A DNA stretch of 64,000 nt. Origin: Haliclystus octoradiatus (taxonomy: Eukaryota > Cnidaria > Staurozoa > Stauromedusae > Haliclystidae). Below the pieces are notes generated by a model. It saw only the letters and a list, made by a program, of their open reading frames with translations, was not told where the DNA came from and did no database searches. The stretch spans positions 6,865,345 to 6,929,344 of the forward strand of contig OU744451.1 in NCBI GenBank assembly GCA_916610825.1. Direction: 5' to 3'. A program made the translations under genes and the position numbers. This document shows positions 49,313-63,151 of this stretch, piece after piece (position 1 is the first letter of the stretch; each line of letters opens with the position of its first letter).

Positions 49313-50791
49313 TGGAAATTATATAATCAGAAATTATTATTGGAAAACAATTTGGAATAGAACGCTATCAAATTTGTGAACAAACCCGCGTTATGGAAAT
49401 TAAATTACAAATATATAAAATATTTCCTTCCAATTACAGCAAGTAATTGTACAGTGCAATGAAAACAAATAAAATATAGAAACAATATCAATACCATCTC
49501 CCACTTCATCAGTGAGAACAGATAAATTAAAATATTCATTGAAATTTTTCCAGGCAGTGCTGCTGTTGTTAGGTGAAACAGACGTTGATTTGCCCAAATC
49601 CCGAAAAATTGTTACCTTGCAACTTTATGACATTCGGGGTAGTATAATGTTTCTTGGATTTACTTTTTTAGGATATGGCATTGTAGGAACCTTTCCGAAC
49701 CATCTAGAACATTCTAGAACATAGGAGAACCTACATGACTCCCCACATGACTCACAATTACCATGCATAATCTAGCAGCTTCTAGCATTTATCTAAACAC
49801 TTTAAATACAGTAAATGAAAACTATGAGAACTATGAGAACTTAATGTACAGTCTACTATCAACTTGTCAACTTGGAATTAATATTAATATTCATAAGAAC
49901 AAATATACAAATCAATTCAACCTACGTTGCTATTATTATTTCTTCAACATAATTCTACAGTTCTCATCAGCATCTACTAGTTCCAAAAGCTTTGGGATAA
50001 ACTAAAATAGTTCCTAATTTTGTAATTCCTAAAATTTCTGCTTCCTTCAACAGCAAAACATTAAATATTTCTCAGCTAAATTAGGGTTTCGATCGGCTTT
50101 TCTACACAGATTTTTTCATGCATTTATTTTGAACCTGTAAGCCCGATGATTCATAACTCAATATAAGCATGCATTTCATGCATAATGCTTTTGCATACAG
50201 CTTGAATTCTAGTCTTCTATACAGCCCTTTGTTCGGTTTTAAAATTTATTTCCAAAGTTTTTCAATCATTTTCATTTCCCAGAAATTATATTCAATTACG
50301 TGGGTAGGTCTATCGCATGGGCAAAGAAAAACAAAGGGACATTATTTTATTATACCTTATCTGATTGGAAATTCAGATATTTCGAGAATTTGGAAATACA
50401 GTAAAGCCTAGGTAAAGCCCTGCTCGCCGTGAGAGCGATAGAGAGACATAATGACTCATGAATACATTGACAACACATTGACTAAAGAATTCATAACTTT
50501 TTCTACATAACAGACATCCGGTTTTAAGTTATACATGTTCATTTATATCTGCCATAAAAATTTCTGCGAACAACAATAACCCCAGACGACATGTTTCTCT
50601 TCTAGGATCACAATAGTTTAGCAGAACAATCATATTCCTAGTACAACCATTTCAATTAGTGAAACGGTTAACATCCTGATATCATCATTTATATTTCAAT
50701 AGCATGCATCTATCGTCAGTATCATATAAGCATCCGTTCGATAAGCATTAATAAAAAAAAAAAAAAAGGAAAAAGACACGTGCATTCTACA
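49313..50791. other. Upstream region of paralogue 2
   Basis: AT-rich, no exon recognised. It holds a heat-shock-element-like motif at 49707-49719 and a TATAAG at about 50726-50731, roughly 65 bp upstream of the start codon, then an A-run (50753-50767). Confidence 0.4.
49707..49719. promoter_or_regulatory. Heat-shock-element-like motif
   Basis: GAACATTCTAGAA is a perfect three-site alternation of GAA and TTC with 2-bp spacing, followed by one more GAAC. It lies 1.07 kb upstream of the start of paralogue 2. A 9-position match can occur by chance. Confidence 0.25.
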
Positions 50792-53700
50792 ATGGAATCC
50801 TTCTCTGTACTGATCGTTATTACTGTATTGCTTTTAGGTGAGTTTTTGTTGGTACTGTTGTTGTTACAATTATATATTTCAATGCCATAGAGCAGTTGTT
50901 TTTTGCTCAGCAACTTATAAGACTGGGACGTTTATCGTGAATAAACGGGTCAGAAATGTAACTTTAAAGTTCCCCTGGGAAATTGCATATGGAAATAGTA
51001 ATGATGAAAAATGTTTATCTATAATCACAATGTTTGTTGTTGCTGTAATTCTACTTTCAAACCATAGAACAAATTGAAGGCATGATTATGGCTCATATAT
51101 ATGCTTCATATTTAGTTGGTGTTTAAATAGTCTCCAGAGCAAAACATCACTATAATCTGTTTTTCCTTAGCTTTATGTTAAATCTGTCATTTGTTAATTG
51201 CTCTGTAGCATTTTTTTTGCTCTACACATAGTTTATACAGTATCACATAAATATACCAAGCAAACTCTAATGTCAATCATCATTTTACACCAATAACATC
51301 CTGCATTTAAACATGCAAGTAAGTCAATGGTGTATAACGCGCTGCATTTATCATCCAATCGGCACTAAATTTTTTCAAACATAATTAAAAGTTAGCTATC
51401 TAAATTTAAAAAGAAAAACAATATCCTGGTATGTTTATTAAGTAATGTCTACGAGTAATAAACTATACTGACGGAATCATGGATATTTCAATGATTGTTA
51501 AACCCGTCATTTGTTAGTGTTTAATATTTCCTTTATAATTCATGCCCCTGAACTCTGATTTTATTCAGTTTCTGATATTTCTGATTAGGTCTTGACCAAA
51601 CTTACTCATCGACTACATCGATTGTCAACAACCAACTTTTATTGGCTGAAATCACTGCTGAAAGTGTTGTAAAAGATATCCAAGCGGAAGGATTGGAGCA
51701 GCATCGCAGCAGACGATCTTTGCCTGATATTGGACGATGCAAATTTGGTGAATATTCGGGAGCAATTGGAGGCTGTGGCTATGTGCTTTATCGAAAATTT
51801 AGACAAGGCGTTTCATTCTCATGCCCGTAAGATCACATATACATAATTATTCTCTATCTTAGTTGTCCAGTTCAAAAAGATACGCTGTATCTCAAAACAG
51901 CCTGATCTGGGATTCTATAAGTTGAATCATTGATATTCACTCCTTGTTGAATATATATAAAAATGCATTAGATTCATTGCAGGCAAAATTATAATACTAA
52001 TGTCATTATTTTAAAGTTCCAGATGTTTCAAAATTTAACGTTTCCAACTTTTTCTATTGCTATAAGCATTGATGCAAATAACAAACCTGCATGTACTGGC
52101 AACAGACTCTTTCTTTTCAAATTCAAAAACATTTTCTAGCATTTTCCAGTACCTATGATCGATATTGTTTTTATTGCTGGCTGAAATTATAGTTGTGTCT
52201 TTCTCTTCCATCATAGAAATTGAATTGAATAGAAATTAAACTTATTACTTGTATCACACGACTATATGAAATAATAAATACGAATTTTCCTGAGAAAGAA
52301 TGGCAAGAATTTCACCCCAAACTGCTGAAATGGTATCTTTATTGTTTATCATTTGCCAATAACACCACCATGGAAAGGCGTTCTTTGACACTATTTCTTG
52401 ATATCTGATATGTAAATTGCTGGCAAAATGCTAGCAAAGGGGCCAAATGAATAATTTTAACAACATTGAAAAGAACAATAGAATACTGGCAAATTGCTTT
52501 ATCATCTTCAAATTTACTACCAACATGAACTTAATTGGTGACCAAATGTTGACTTCATTTTGCCATGCCTTAAAATCATCATATCTGGTCACATTCACAT
52601 TTCTATAATCATTTTATTTTTAAAGGATGGTATCGTCTTATTTATAGAACGTATTTAATTCAACTGTAGTTATTTCTATCAGGAATTATCTGAAAACAAA
52701 AGGTTAAAGACATTGCTTGCCATTTTCTATAAATAAATAACGTACTATCATCTGAGCATAACATCAAAAATTAACATTGAAAAGCTGTGATGAAAAATAG
52801 AAGTATTTTGCAAATAAAATGTTTCAATAAATATGTACGCCAGTGGCTTCTTATCAAAAAGTTATATTCCATTTTACTCTTTGATTTTATTTTCATTGTA
52901 CTTGTGTTTAGGCGGCAATATAGTACAATCTATCTTACCTGCGTTGGACAGGTTCTCAGAGGATGCCTTCGTTCTACCATTACCAACTCATTATTGGAGA
53001 AAACAATATACAGGGCACAAGCTAAAGTCAACACTCAAGCTTTTATAAAGGTAAGAAAATATCTGCACACACAAACATCATAATCAATATTTCTCCATAT
53101 TTAAATCATATAATTTTGTTCCGTCTTGCATATTGTTTTGATAGTCTTCGAAGTACTACGATAATGTTTTGTTTGTGATGTTATAACATGCTTCTACAAG
53201 TTTATTTGTAGTATATGCCCAAGGGAAGTACTTTGCTACTAGTTGCTTGAGGCAGTGCCAATTTGAGAATCGTGCTCCTATCGTTAACTTGCATGTTTTG
53301 ATGGGAATGATAGCCTGAATTTTAGTCTGAAATTGCCAAAAAGATCTTAATTACGACTTTTTGTATATATTTTGGAAACTTCAGGGCGTATACCAAATTC
53401 ATAGCTAAAAGCTGGAATTTCTGCAACAGGGAGCAAGAATTGAATATTTGTTATTCAAAATGCCAATTCACCAACAATTCACATGGTTTTCTCCAATCAA
53501 AGCAAGGCTGTATAAGCTTTGAAGTTGAATTTCATTCTAAGAAATAACAATCTCGGAAATATTACTGTGGCATTCAAAAGTATATTGGATGAGAACCTAT
53601 ATTGAAGATTCGTACTTCAAAGTGATGCATTTGAATGTATGGATTAAACTGTGATTGTGGAAGATTATCCAAGTGTGTGGTTTTCTATAAAGCTCAAATT

Positions 53701-56700
53701 CGATGTGAGATGGAAAGGTGTTGACAGATTTTTTTTTAATTTGAAGCATTTTATGCTTATATTTCCCAACAAAAATGTCCAAGAAACCCCTGTCCATATT
53801 GGTTTCTTATTTCATAGAGTTTTCAACAATTGTCCGACCAATCATAGAAAATGAAAATCTGTCAACACCTTCACACACTTCTATAATCTGTCAAAATCAC
53901 AGTGGAAGCCATACATTCAAATGCATCACTTTGAAGTTCAATTTTAGTATAGGTTGTCATTCAATAGACTTTTGAATGGAACAGTAATATTTCTGAGATT
54001 GTTACCTTTACTGAGATTTATGAATGATATTATTAAATTTATATAATTTATATATATATATAAATAAAGTGATTGTGTTGGCAAAACATCAATTTGGATT
54101 TAACGCCGCGACAAAAGGGTTACTTTCCGCGACAAATTAGCTTCTTTCAGCATCTAATTGACTAATTTCCGCAGCAAATTGATAGTAAACGCGACTTTAT
54201 TTTCAGCGAACAAATGGTCTAACCATTAGCAGCTAATCAATTAAATTAGCAAACAAATTATTCAGCGACAATTTATTGTATTTCCCGCAGCAAATAAAGA
54301 GCTGGATGGAGCTAATTGATCCATTTCAGCAGCAAAATACTTTCTTTCTTCCCCGGGAATCCTTGCTGTTTTATTAATCGTTTTGATGGGAAAAATGTTG
54401 AAATAAACCATATCAAATACGTTACTTCGAAAATAAAGTTGTTGTTTAATTGAAATAAATGAAAATTGATATGTCAACATAATTACAGCCTTGCGGGTCC
54501 ACAAAGGAAGAAACTTCTAATAAATCATTGGGTAAACAGTTGCTAAATTATGGAACTACAATAGTTTATTAGAAAATCTAATGCCGCGTTTTCTATAAAT
54601 ATAATGATTCATCCAAATCCTTGTTCTTATGTTTCACTCATAAACAGTATGTGTTGATCTTCAATGTTAGAATAAAAGAAAATTTCAAGCTTTGAATAAC
54701 CAAACAATTGAAACAAACAAAACAGATGCACGACTACAACGAATTTGAATTCACATATTGTCGTTACGAGATATTCATATTGTCGATTTGAAAAAGAAAT
54801 TTGATTTAATTTTCTCCAGTTCTTTTCAATTACAGCGTACTTAAATATATTTTCATTCTCATCGTCCCCATCGACTTACTTTTTTGTGATGGATAATCTG
54901 GAGTCAAATCATGTTCAACAAAAATCTACTATATACTACAACGGTTAATTTTTTGTCTGAATCGCAAAGTAAACCCTTTCTCCAAATGTCAAATAAATTT
55001 GCTGCTACCTAATTTGCTGCTGGTTATTGAATTATAATTGCGACTTTTATTGTCTGCTGTAGAAGGTTTCAATGTCTGCGGAAATAAATTGTTTATTCGC
55101 TTATTGTTTTGTCGCTGTCAATGAATTATTCGGTCGCTAATCAATAATAAGTTGTCACTTGATTTAACCATTTTGTCATTCTAAACTTAGTCGCGGTTTA
55201 GTAATCATTTAATCGCGGTTTTAATTGTATCCCAATACTAAAAGATCAATATAAGTAGTAGATCAAAGGTCACGAGTTTACTCCGCTACTCTGAATTTCG
55301 CGTAAAGACACTCTTCAGACGGTTTATTGAATCGTATGACTATTTCTATAGGGAGATTACTTCATGGGTAGTGCTTTGTACACATTTTATTTACTCGTTG
55401 TTTGTATCAGAAAACTCATGAATAAAATCCGTACCCATGATCAGTAATCTTTATGTAAAATCTAGCGAGAAATCAACATCAACGACTATTGTTATTATTG
55501 TGATCGAAAAAAGGGATTTTTTATTATGCTTGGATGAGGTATGCTTCTTATTTTGTTTTATTATTGATGTGGGTTTATTCAGATTCCTACTACAATTATT
55601 ATTTTATTCAATTTCATGAATAGTGTTGCATAAATTAATAACAAAACAAAATTCAGTTTTACAAATGTTTATCAAAATTATTAACCCCACTCATTTAAAA
55701 GACAAATGTTAACAAAAAAGCTAAGAGAAATGTTTAACAATAAAACCGAACAAAACATTTTTTTTAAATGAAACAACTAACTAAGAACTTTGTATAACTA
55801 AAAACGCAATTAAACTTCTCTGATATTGTTCAGTCTGTGTAAGAATGCATCTTCTTCGTTTTCTATTCTTTTTCAATTCTACTTTTGGTAAGTGATTCAA
55901 TGTATTATGATTTACAGTACAGTTATATTGAATTCACCACCGTGGATTGAAGCTCCTTCGAATAAATTTGGTGGGATTTCCCTTCGTGTGATAGTTGATG
56001 TGCTTGTTGTTGTTTTACGCGCTTGAGTCTCAATTATATGGGGTACATTTTCATCGTGTTCAGCAGAAGGACCACTCAAGATATTTGACATTCTTTTCTG
56101 TCGGTTGATGTTTATATTGCTATAATTGTTGACATTCTGCACATTTCGATGTCCACTGATTTGCATTGTATGAGACGGAGGTATTTCCTTATCGTTCAGC
56201 GTTTGCATCATGTGCTTTCTAGCGCTATGATTTACAGGTCTCTCATTGTCAATATTTGCTTTTTCAGCCATGGTTTGCATCAATGAATAAAGTCTATTGA
56301 CTCCCGTAAGAGTTACCTAGTTGAGCCATTTTTCATCACTATCTATTTCTCGTAGATGATTTATTTCCATATAAAAAGCTGATTTCGGGGTGAAGTACAT
56401 GATACAAACAATATGATTGGTTGTATCGTTTTCTTTAAGTGCGAGAAATTGATATTGATTACTGATTGCTTAAAATAAAAAAACAGACAAAAATTACAGC
56501 AACAAGAGAATGATGGGAAATCTCGCCGGGTATAAGATAAATAGATATATAGTTGAAATTTTTGAGCGTTTCTTCATTGACTTTGTGTATTAATTTACGA
56601 GGGGCATTAAGCGCCCATTTTCCAATATTTTTTGCGTCTACTTAATACTTTGTATACAGGGGATCCTTAATCAGTTTATATGCATCTATATTGAAAAAGT

Positions 56701-59700
56701 TTTTTCTCTTCTTCAATTCCCAATGCAGGTATTTCTAGGTTATTGATATGCAAGAGAGCACAGTGTTAGTTGATTTTAATGTCATAAACATATAATTGAT
56801 TGCAAAAGGGTCAATCAAGGAATGTGATTCGCTAAGCTAAGAGGTAATCGAGCGCAAATAACAATAGGTAGTCAATGAAACGACTAGAGCGCGAGTAAAT
56901 TTCACCTTCAAGTACTATCCTGTAAAGTGACTCCCTTAACCGCTCATGTAGCAGCTGTGTGCCAATTTTCCCTGTCTGACGTCTTGAGTATAATTGTAAA
57001 ATTGTTTTTTTTTATTGCATTTTCGATCCTGGTGTTGCTTTATGTTGATATAATTCAATCATCATCATGATCATCAAAATACGTAAAGTAACAATTACAG
57101 CATGATCTGTATCTAAGCATAGATTATAGAATACAGAGATTGAAAACTCTATACTGTCCTCGGCCGCGCGGTCAGATGATGTCGAATTTGCCGCAAAGCG
57201 GAGTCACATCATCTTCACCTGACACAAGATTTAAACCGAGAAGTCGAAACCTTGTAATCTTAGCAACTTGCGTACTATAATATCCTACGTTTCTCAAAAA
57301 AATTGAAGTTTTATGTTTTGACAATGTTAAATAGAGCTTACATTAAATGTTCATATCAATTTAATTGCGTTTAAACAAAATATCGAGTAGATGTGGCCAA
57401 TTTAATTCACCATACTTTGCGGTATATTTCACCACAGTCTTGCTTTGTTTACTTTCCCAATTTGCAAATTAATGTTTGTAACTTTTCAAAAGGAAATGTA
57501 TGTGATTGAATTATTCTACAAATATATTTATAATTTACAAATCACAATCAAGCTGAAATGATCACTGAAAAATAATTGCACTTCTAAATGACAGGAATAC
57601 AGTATACAGCTAGGCCTACGACATACAGTATAGCACAAAACGCACTCAACCATTTTAATCACAAAACACATAATCCGGATTGTGTATGTATGACAGCAGA
57701 GGGAATACAATAAACACAATTAAACAAGCAATACACAGAGTAAACAAGATAAGGTGCAAATATCGATAACTGATTTGGTAAATTAAAACACTTTTGTAAA
57801 ACATTCAGTGTCGGTACGTTTGACATTTCTAATATTATTACTATATATATTTATAATTACGTTATGCTACACTTACATTTACAATGCATTTTACACAACA
57901 TCAAATTATGGATGTATACTTATTTTTCAAGTTAATGAAGAATTGCTTGTACTTTAGAGTTTGAATTTTCTTTAAATTGTTCATTAGCAATATATTTTTA
58001 AACTCCACTTCTCTTTCAAGCTATAAGCAGTTTAGCGGTTAGGCCATGTCGTTCGTGTGCGAAAATTATCTCACTTTCACATATTAAATTGCAATACTGC
58101 ACTTTGTAGACAAATAAAAATAGTTTCATCAGCATTTTTATCTTCTAAACCAAAGTGTTGTAGCCTACTGTTACATCCAAGGTAGATTAATTTTTTGGTT
58201 TTGCGAAACATTCAAGCGTGGCTATTTCATTCAAGAGTCCATCTGATCTCCTTATGAATAAATACAAAACTCTTCTTCACAGTTCCACAACAATAATAAA
58301 TAAGGTGCCCATCCATGCCATGACTTTCAGATAGATGTTCTCATTACTGACGAACAGATTTGTAGGGAATAGTTCAAATTGTTAAACATATCTGACACAT
58401 ATAATCTCCAGAAATGCCCGAGAAAATAATTTTATTTGTAGAAGTCTAGTAACTTTTCAAGAGCAGATTCATTCGGCCGTGAACATTCTTCTTCATCGAT
58501 GGACAATTTTATATCAGTATGTTTTTATTATGTTTGAAGGGTTAAACCCCCTTTACATTTACAAATCTATCAACAATATTAGCACAACACAGGCACAGCG
58601 TAAACGTTTCTGTAACCCGCGCTCTTCTAAACTTTCATTGATTGTGTTCGCCATTTTTATATCGTCTTCTATGTTTAAGAAATTCAAGTACTAAAAAGTA
58701 TTGCTATTAAATTGACCATCCCTTTGAAAATAATAAAATTATCAAGTGAGCTTTTACAAGCCATCTTGAAGATATGAGCGATGATGAAATGAGTAGGACA
58801 GTCGACCGCGTTGTTGAAATGACACTTGTGAAAATTTCTCACAAAATTCTGTGTCGGGTGGAGATAACGTGTTTCCGGAAAATCTCAAACAAAAACATAT
58901 TTCGTGCCCAGATCTCAGTTGCCAATTTCTGTTTTCTATAATCTATGATCTAAGTGAGCTGGTAGATTGGCAATTATTCAAGTCAAACAAACAAAGATCA
59001 TCAGCATCATAATGATTTATTATGAAACCTGATAAATTACAAGCTTTTTTCACTAGAAAGATTCATGGAATCAATCTCGTCATTATATACATCCAAGGTC
59101 ATAGGTTATTACTATTCTTCTATGATTCTTTTACGAGATATAACTGGAATAAAATGTACTAATATTTGACTAATTATTTCCTTGTAGAGATTTTGCACTG
59201 ATGGATCATTTGAGCGAACTGCTCCAGTGGCTCGCCAACGGTACTGCAAATTAGCACAATCGGAATATTCGACTTGTGTGCGATCGTTTCATAGGATGTT
59301 TGATAAAAACCCTGGTAGCACTGCCCTTTGCCAGTAAGTACAACCTTTAGTATTTTATGCTATGGATAAACGGCGGTATATGAACACGAATAATGCAAGC
59401 GTAAATAATTCAAGCATTATTTACTCGTGGAATACCACGTGATGGAATATGCGTGGATTTCGCCTAACAGCGCACAGCAAATACGCTGGATGCATTTAAT
59501 TGGTTTAAATGCCAAATTATGACTTGGTTAGCCTCAACTATGCAGACAATGTCAATATTTACAAATTAATTATGTTTAAGAAATTTGTATAAGTCCTCAG
59601 ATTAAAGTCTAAATCTATATCTCGCTAAGCGGGTAAAAATAATGAATAGTTAAATTTTTAATAGTTGTAGTTAAATATAATGAATAGTAAATGTGTATGA

Positions 59701-61537
59701 AGCGTTTAACAGAAGAATAACAATGAACAATTGTTTAGAAAGTAGCATAGTAAACGGCCATGCCTTTTACATTTAAAAAGAAATTTTAATTTTATTCATA
59801 AACGCATCCAAGCAAAAATGATCGATTCTGATTGGCCAAGAGCAGTGCAGTTTCGAGGAGATCAAATGCTATTTTTTGAAATTGCACTCAGTGTAAAATC
59901 AAAAATCAAAATATGATTGGTTGATAGAATAATCGAACAAAATATTAACAAACGAAAACAGAGTAGAGAAATCGAAAAATGTGAACCATGGTAACGCAAA
60001 ATTAGAACATGGTCCTTTGAAGTGATATTTATTTTTGATGACGTGTTCTGTTCTTTCTCTATTTTTTGCAAACGTTTTTTCCATGACCTCGAGAATGACC
60101 TTCTCGAGTTTCAAACTTTCTTCAAACTACGATATCAACGGCGGCGACACCTTTCACGGAAATATTTTTTGATTGGCAGATTGACAGCAGACACTTGTAG
60201 ATTAATCCTTTTTCACAGCGGAAGCCACGTTTTTTTATGCATCATATTCAGCCCCATAGTTTTAAGGCAATGATAAGATTCAAACATTTAATTAATAAAT
60301 CCAGATTATTCAGATCATTACCTCTACGGCCATATGAGCAAAATTTAGAATATGTTTTCAGAAAGATGACGTATTTGCGTTTGAAAAATATCAGCGTTTT
60401 CCTCATTAACTTACGTATTGATTTAGACGGGCCTTGGGACCCTATTTCCCAATGTCAACTTACAATAAAATTTGTTCACAACTTATTTTCAAAGCATCCT
60501 GAACAAGAAAATCGATGGGCCCGATAACATTTCAAACTTTCATGTTTTTTGGACCAGTCTAATGTTTGTTTTGAACCATGAAAAACTGCCAAGGCGTCAA
60601 AAGGATACCTCAAAAAGAATTATCACTCAGCATACCCAAAAAATGTTTTTGAGAATTTTGAAAAAGGCACCCTTTAATATTTGAACCTCCCCGTATATCC
60701 AAAGTATGGAAGTTACCCCCCAGGGACTATTATCTCATTCGAATTTATCGCTAATGATCCCAAATGATTTTTACACTGCTTAAGAAGTGATAAAAAACCT
60801 TATCAAAACCGCTTCAGAAATGGTCAAAAAGTAGCCTCCAAATCCGTTTCTCTTAGCAGCGGCATTTTGTCGAAGAACTTGCCTTCGCAGAATCAACGCC
60901 TTTTGTCTTTTTGGCATTTATCTAACTTTGCACCCCACTTGCTTACCCGCAAAGCATTATGCGATCACAATATATTCCTGAGAAAATAAACATTAGCGTT
61001 TTTCTAGCATCATAGGATAAACCGGTGACAAAACAATGTGTCAAAAACAACATCAGAATTAGTTACAGCTGACGGAAAACATAATCAATTACCCGCAATT
61101 ATGTTTGCCTTCGAATACGAATAGTCACAATTACATCGACCTTACGGGGAAAACCTTCAAAACCCACCCTGTGAGCCATAACATGTCAATCAGGTATGAA
61201 ACTGAAGGTACTGAATATATATACACTCTTTGCTAGTACTGGAGATTTTTTATCTTGCAGATTGTATGATGATGCTCTCCGATGCGACATAAGAAATATG
61301 GAGCAGAATTGTAGAAGTTCATCAGCTATTACAGAGGCAAAAGCATTAATGAGACTTGTTTCAAGAAAGGACGCTAATCCTTTTTGTAGCTTGAGCCAAG
61401 GGGGTTCCGATGTCGATGCAATCATGTTGGGTAATTGGAGTCCAGGAATTTCTGGATCGAATAAAATCACCTACCAAACTAGTATCGTCTCATTTGCACT
61501 ATGCATGGCTTTGATTTTATCATGTTCCATAGTATAA
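50792..61537 (+). CDS. Cysteine-rich GPI-anchored secreted protein, paralogue 2 (complete, 5 exons, 281 aa)
   Basis: Exons: 50792-50837, 51589-51826, 52912-53050, 59188-59333 and 61261-61537. All introns are GT-AG and phases match (1, 2, 0, 2). Exon 1 is a signal peptide (MESFSVLIVITVLLLG). Then come a propeptide-like stretch ending in a furin-type site RSRR|S (residues 55-58) and an ectodomain with twelve cysteines (66, 78, 94, 105, 113, 144, 161, 171, 189, 198, 207, 232). One N-glycosylation sequon lies at Asn248. The C-terminal tail (ISGSNKI.. then a hydrophobic end to residue 281) is of GPI-anchor type. Exons 4-5 look helical. No known family recognised; the C-x6-9-C/C-x8-9-C pattern could be a lineage-specific receptor or ligand. 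Likely at the outer cell surface. It differs from paralogue 1 mainly at residues 63-100. A TATAAG lies about 65 bp upstream of the ATG, and AATAAA about 196 bp after the stop. Confidence 0.85.
53535..54025. mobile_element. Foldback element in intron 3 of paralogue 2
   Basis: The left arm from ACAATCTCGGAAATATTACT (53547) through GTGATGCATTTGAATGTATGG pairs with the right arm ending ATTTCTGAGATTGTTACC. Pairing continues inward through CTGTGATT, AAGTGTGTG and AAGGTGTTGACAGATTTT, giving about 200 bp of imperfect arms around a short loop. Absent from copy 1. Confidence 0.7.
54098..55230. mobile_element. MITE with CCGCGAC subterminal repeats (fuller copy)
   Basis: The left end TTAACGCCGCGACAAAAGGG TTACTTTCCGCGAC aligns with the inverted right end TTAAAACCGCGATTAAATGA TTACTAAACCGCGAC. 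Inside both ends are further CGACAA and GCAGCAAAT motifs. Copy 1 keeps only the part from 2196 on. No coding capacity. Confidence 0.55.
55912..56325 (-). pseudogene. Crypton/DUF3504-like tyrosine recombinase C-terminal fragment (copy 2)
   Basis: A minus-strand open frame of 123 codons from the ATG (about 135 with upstream in-frame sequence). It carries the C-terminal catalytic block of a tyrosine recombinase: NHSARK (His-x-x-Arg), QISGHRN (Gly-His) and NNYSNIN (candidate nucleophile Tyr). These match the pattern of Crypton-derived, KIAA1958-type proteins. The N-terminal half, including the first catalytic Arg, is missing, so it is a fragment. It is antisense within intron 3. The same fragment in copy 1 has a stop and a lost glycine, so it predates the duplication. 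Confidence 0.65.
60085..60093. other. Deletion junction with filler in copy 2
   Basis: Copy 2 joins the equivalents of copy 1 positions 9947 and 15441 with the 9-bp insert GACCTCGAG. Just downstream is AATGACCTTCTCGAG, so the filler looks templated from the flank. About 5.49 kb is missing, including the left arm, the Helitron and the loop. Confidence 0.7.
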
Positions 61538-61732
61538 ACATTGTTATCATTATACTTATAATTAATAATCAGATGAGTCGTCCGTCAATCTCAGTTCAGG
61601 ATCAAATAGAATCCGTGAAAGAAATATCTTTAATTTTGTGATTTGTATTGCATTAACTACAATGTTATATTTCTAAGGAGGTGTTTATAATAATCACATA
61701 CTTTTCAATAATAATATGAATGCACACATGCT

Positions 61733-61738
61733 AATAAA
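61733..61738 (+). promoter_or_regulatory. Candidate poly(A) signal AATAAA, paralogue 2
   Basis: 196 bp after the stop codon; also present in copy 1 at 18234. Confidence 0.4.
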
Positions 61739-63151
61739 TGTAATTTCATAACCACTTCCTGCCTCCATGCCTTTGTATCCTCGCATTCCCAAGCGTTCTG
61801 AGATCCGGAGATAAGATTAAGATGCAAAATAACGGTCGCTCAAAAAACTTTTAGTCTAAAGGTATACACACATCGAGCTAAATCTCCTGAAGGGTCAATT
61901 ATCCCAGCTGCTGTGATATTATCTGGACAACTTTGAATATGATTAAGAGGCTATGTGGCTTTAAAGTGAGATTTGACACGAGAGGAATCGTATTCAACTG
62001 CTTCCGTAGAGAGTAGCTTATATAGTGAAACCCACTCCAGTATAGGGCAGAGCATATATTGTATCGCATTCAAGCGCCGTCAGGTATTCTACACGAATAC
62101 GACACGAAAGTCAGTATGCTACGCTGTCAATCCGGCACAGTGTAATTCCTACCTGAGGCCCTTAATACACGTGTCGATTTTTGTACAGTATAAAAAGTGT
62201 TATCGTCGTGGAATGCATACAATCTTCGTTGCTGTCAAACAGTAAGACACTACTCTACGATTGAACTACACCACGGTGGCATAAAGCGATAACGTAATCT
62301 TGCTTATATTCTCTCTTTAAGCTGAAATGTTTTAGAGAATAAGCCCGAAAATAAGACATCGTTTTGCGAAATTCCATTTTGAAATATCAGCTCACTGAAA
62401 TGGTATGACGTAGATCGACATATTATTAAGAAACTCCATTTCGAACATCTTCATACAAATGATTACTATTTCAAAGGATGATACAAAATATGGCTATTCT
62501 TTCCAACAAAGATGATATTCATATATCAAACTATGAACTCATCAAAATGTCCAGCGTTTCTTTTCAAGAGGTGAATTCAGTCTGACATTGCTATTTTCAC
62601 AACAATACAGATTTTTCACAGGATCTCCCAATGAGTCCCAAGAGAATTATTCGAAGAAAAGATTACCCGTGTGGTGTATTCCCGGGGGTGTATTTTGAAA
62701 AGAACGTGACCTTGACCGTGACCCAGGGATGTATTGCTATACCACGTCAATATGGCAGATGTGAAAAAGCTCTAATCAAAAGTATAGAAAACGAAACAAA
62801 CACTAACACATTTCAAAACTATTCTAAGCAACAAATTAAATTATGAAGCAGCACAAACGTTTGCACTTCATTATGTTAATTTGAGATTTATCGAGGCAGA
62901 TTTATCGAGGCAGATATGTCGAATTATAGAATTCAAATATACAAATAATATCGATCAAAAATATATGCTTAAATCGATTGTGTGGCCGATATTGATATCA
63001 TTTAAGCATATCCAGGTCTATAACTAAATACTTTTATTATTAATCAGTAAGCACATAAATGTATGCAGGTTTATAAGATGGAGCACAATAAAATTGAGGT
63101 AATGCACAGTTTCAATGTAATCATATTAGGTTGGTAAGGGATTTTATTCGA
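61739..63151. other. Downstream flank of paralogue 2
   Basis: Closely matches copy 1. At 62631-62846 an open frame contains CGVFPGVYFEKN and TQGCIAIPRQYGRC after an AG acceptor (TTTTTCACAG, 62618). It recalls the end of exon 2 of the family (basic residues, then CG...C) and could be a relic or an exon of a further relative. A 4-bp difference in copy 1 changes the upstream frame, so I do not call it a gene. Confidence 0.35.
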
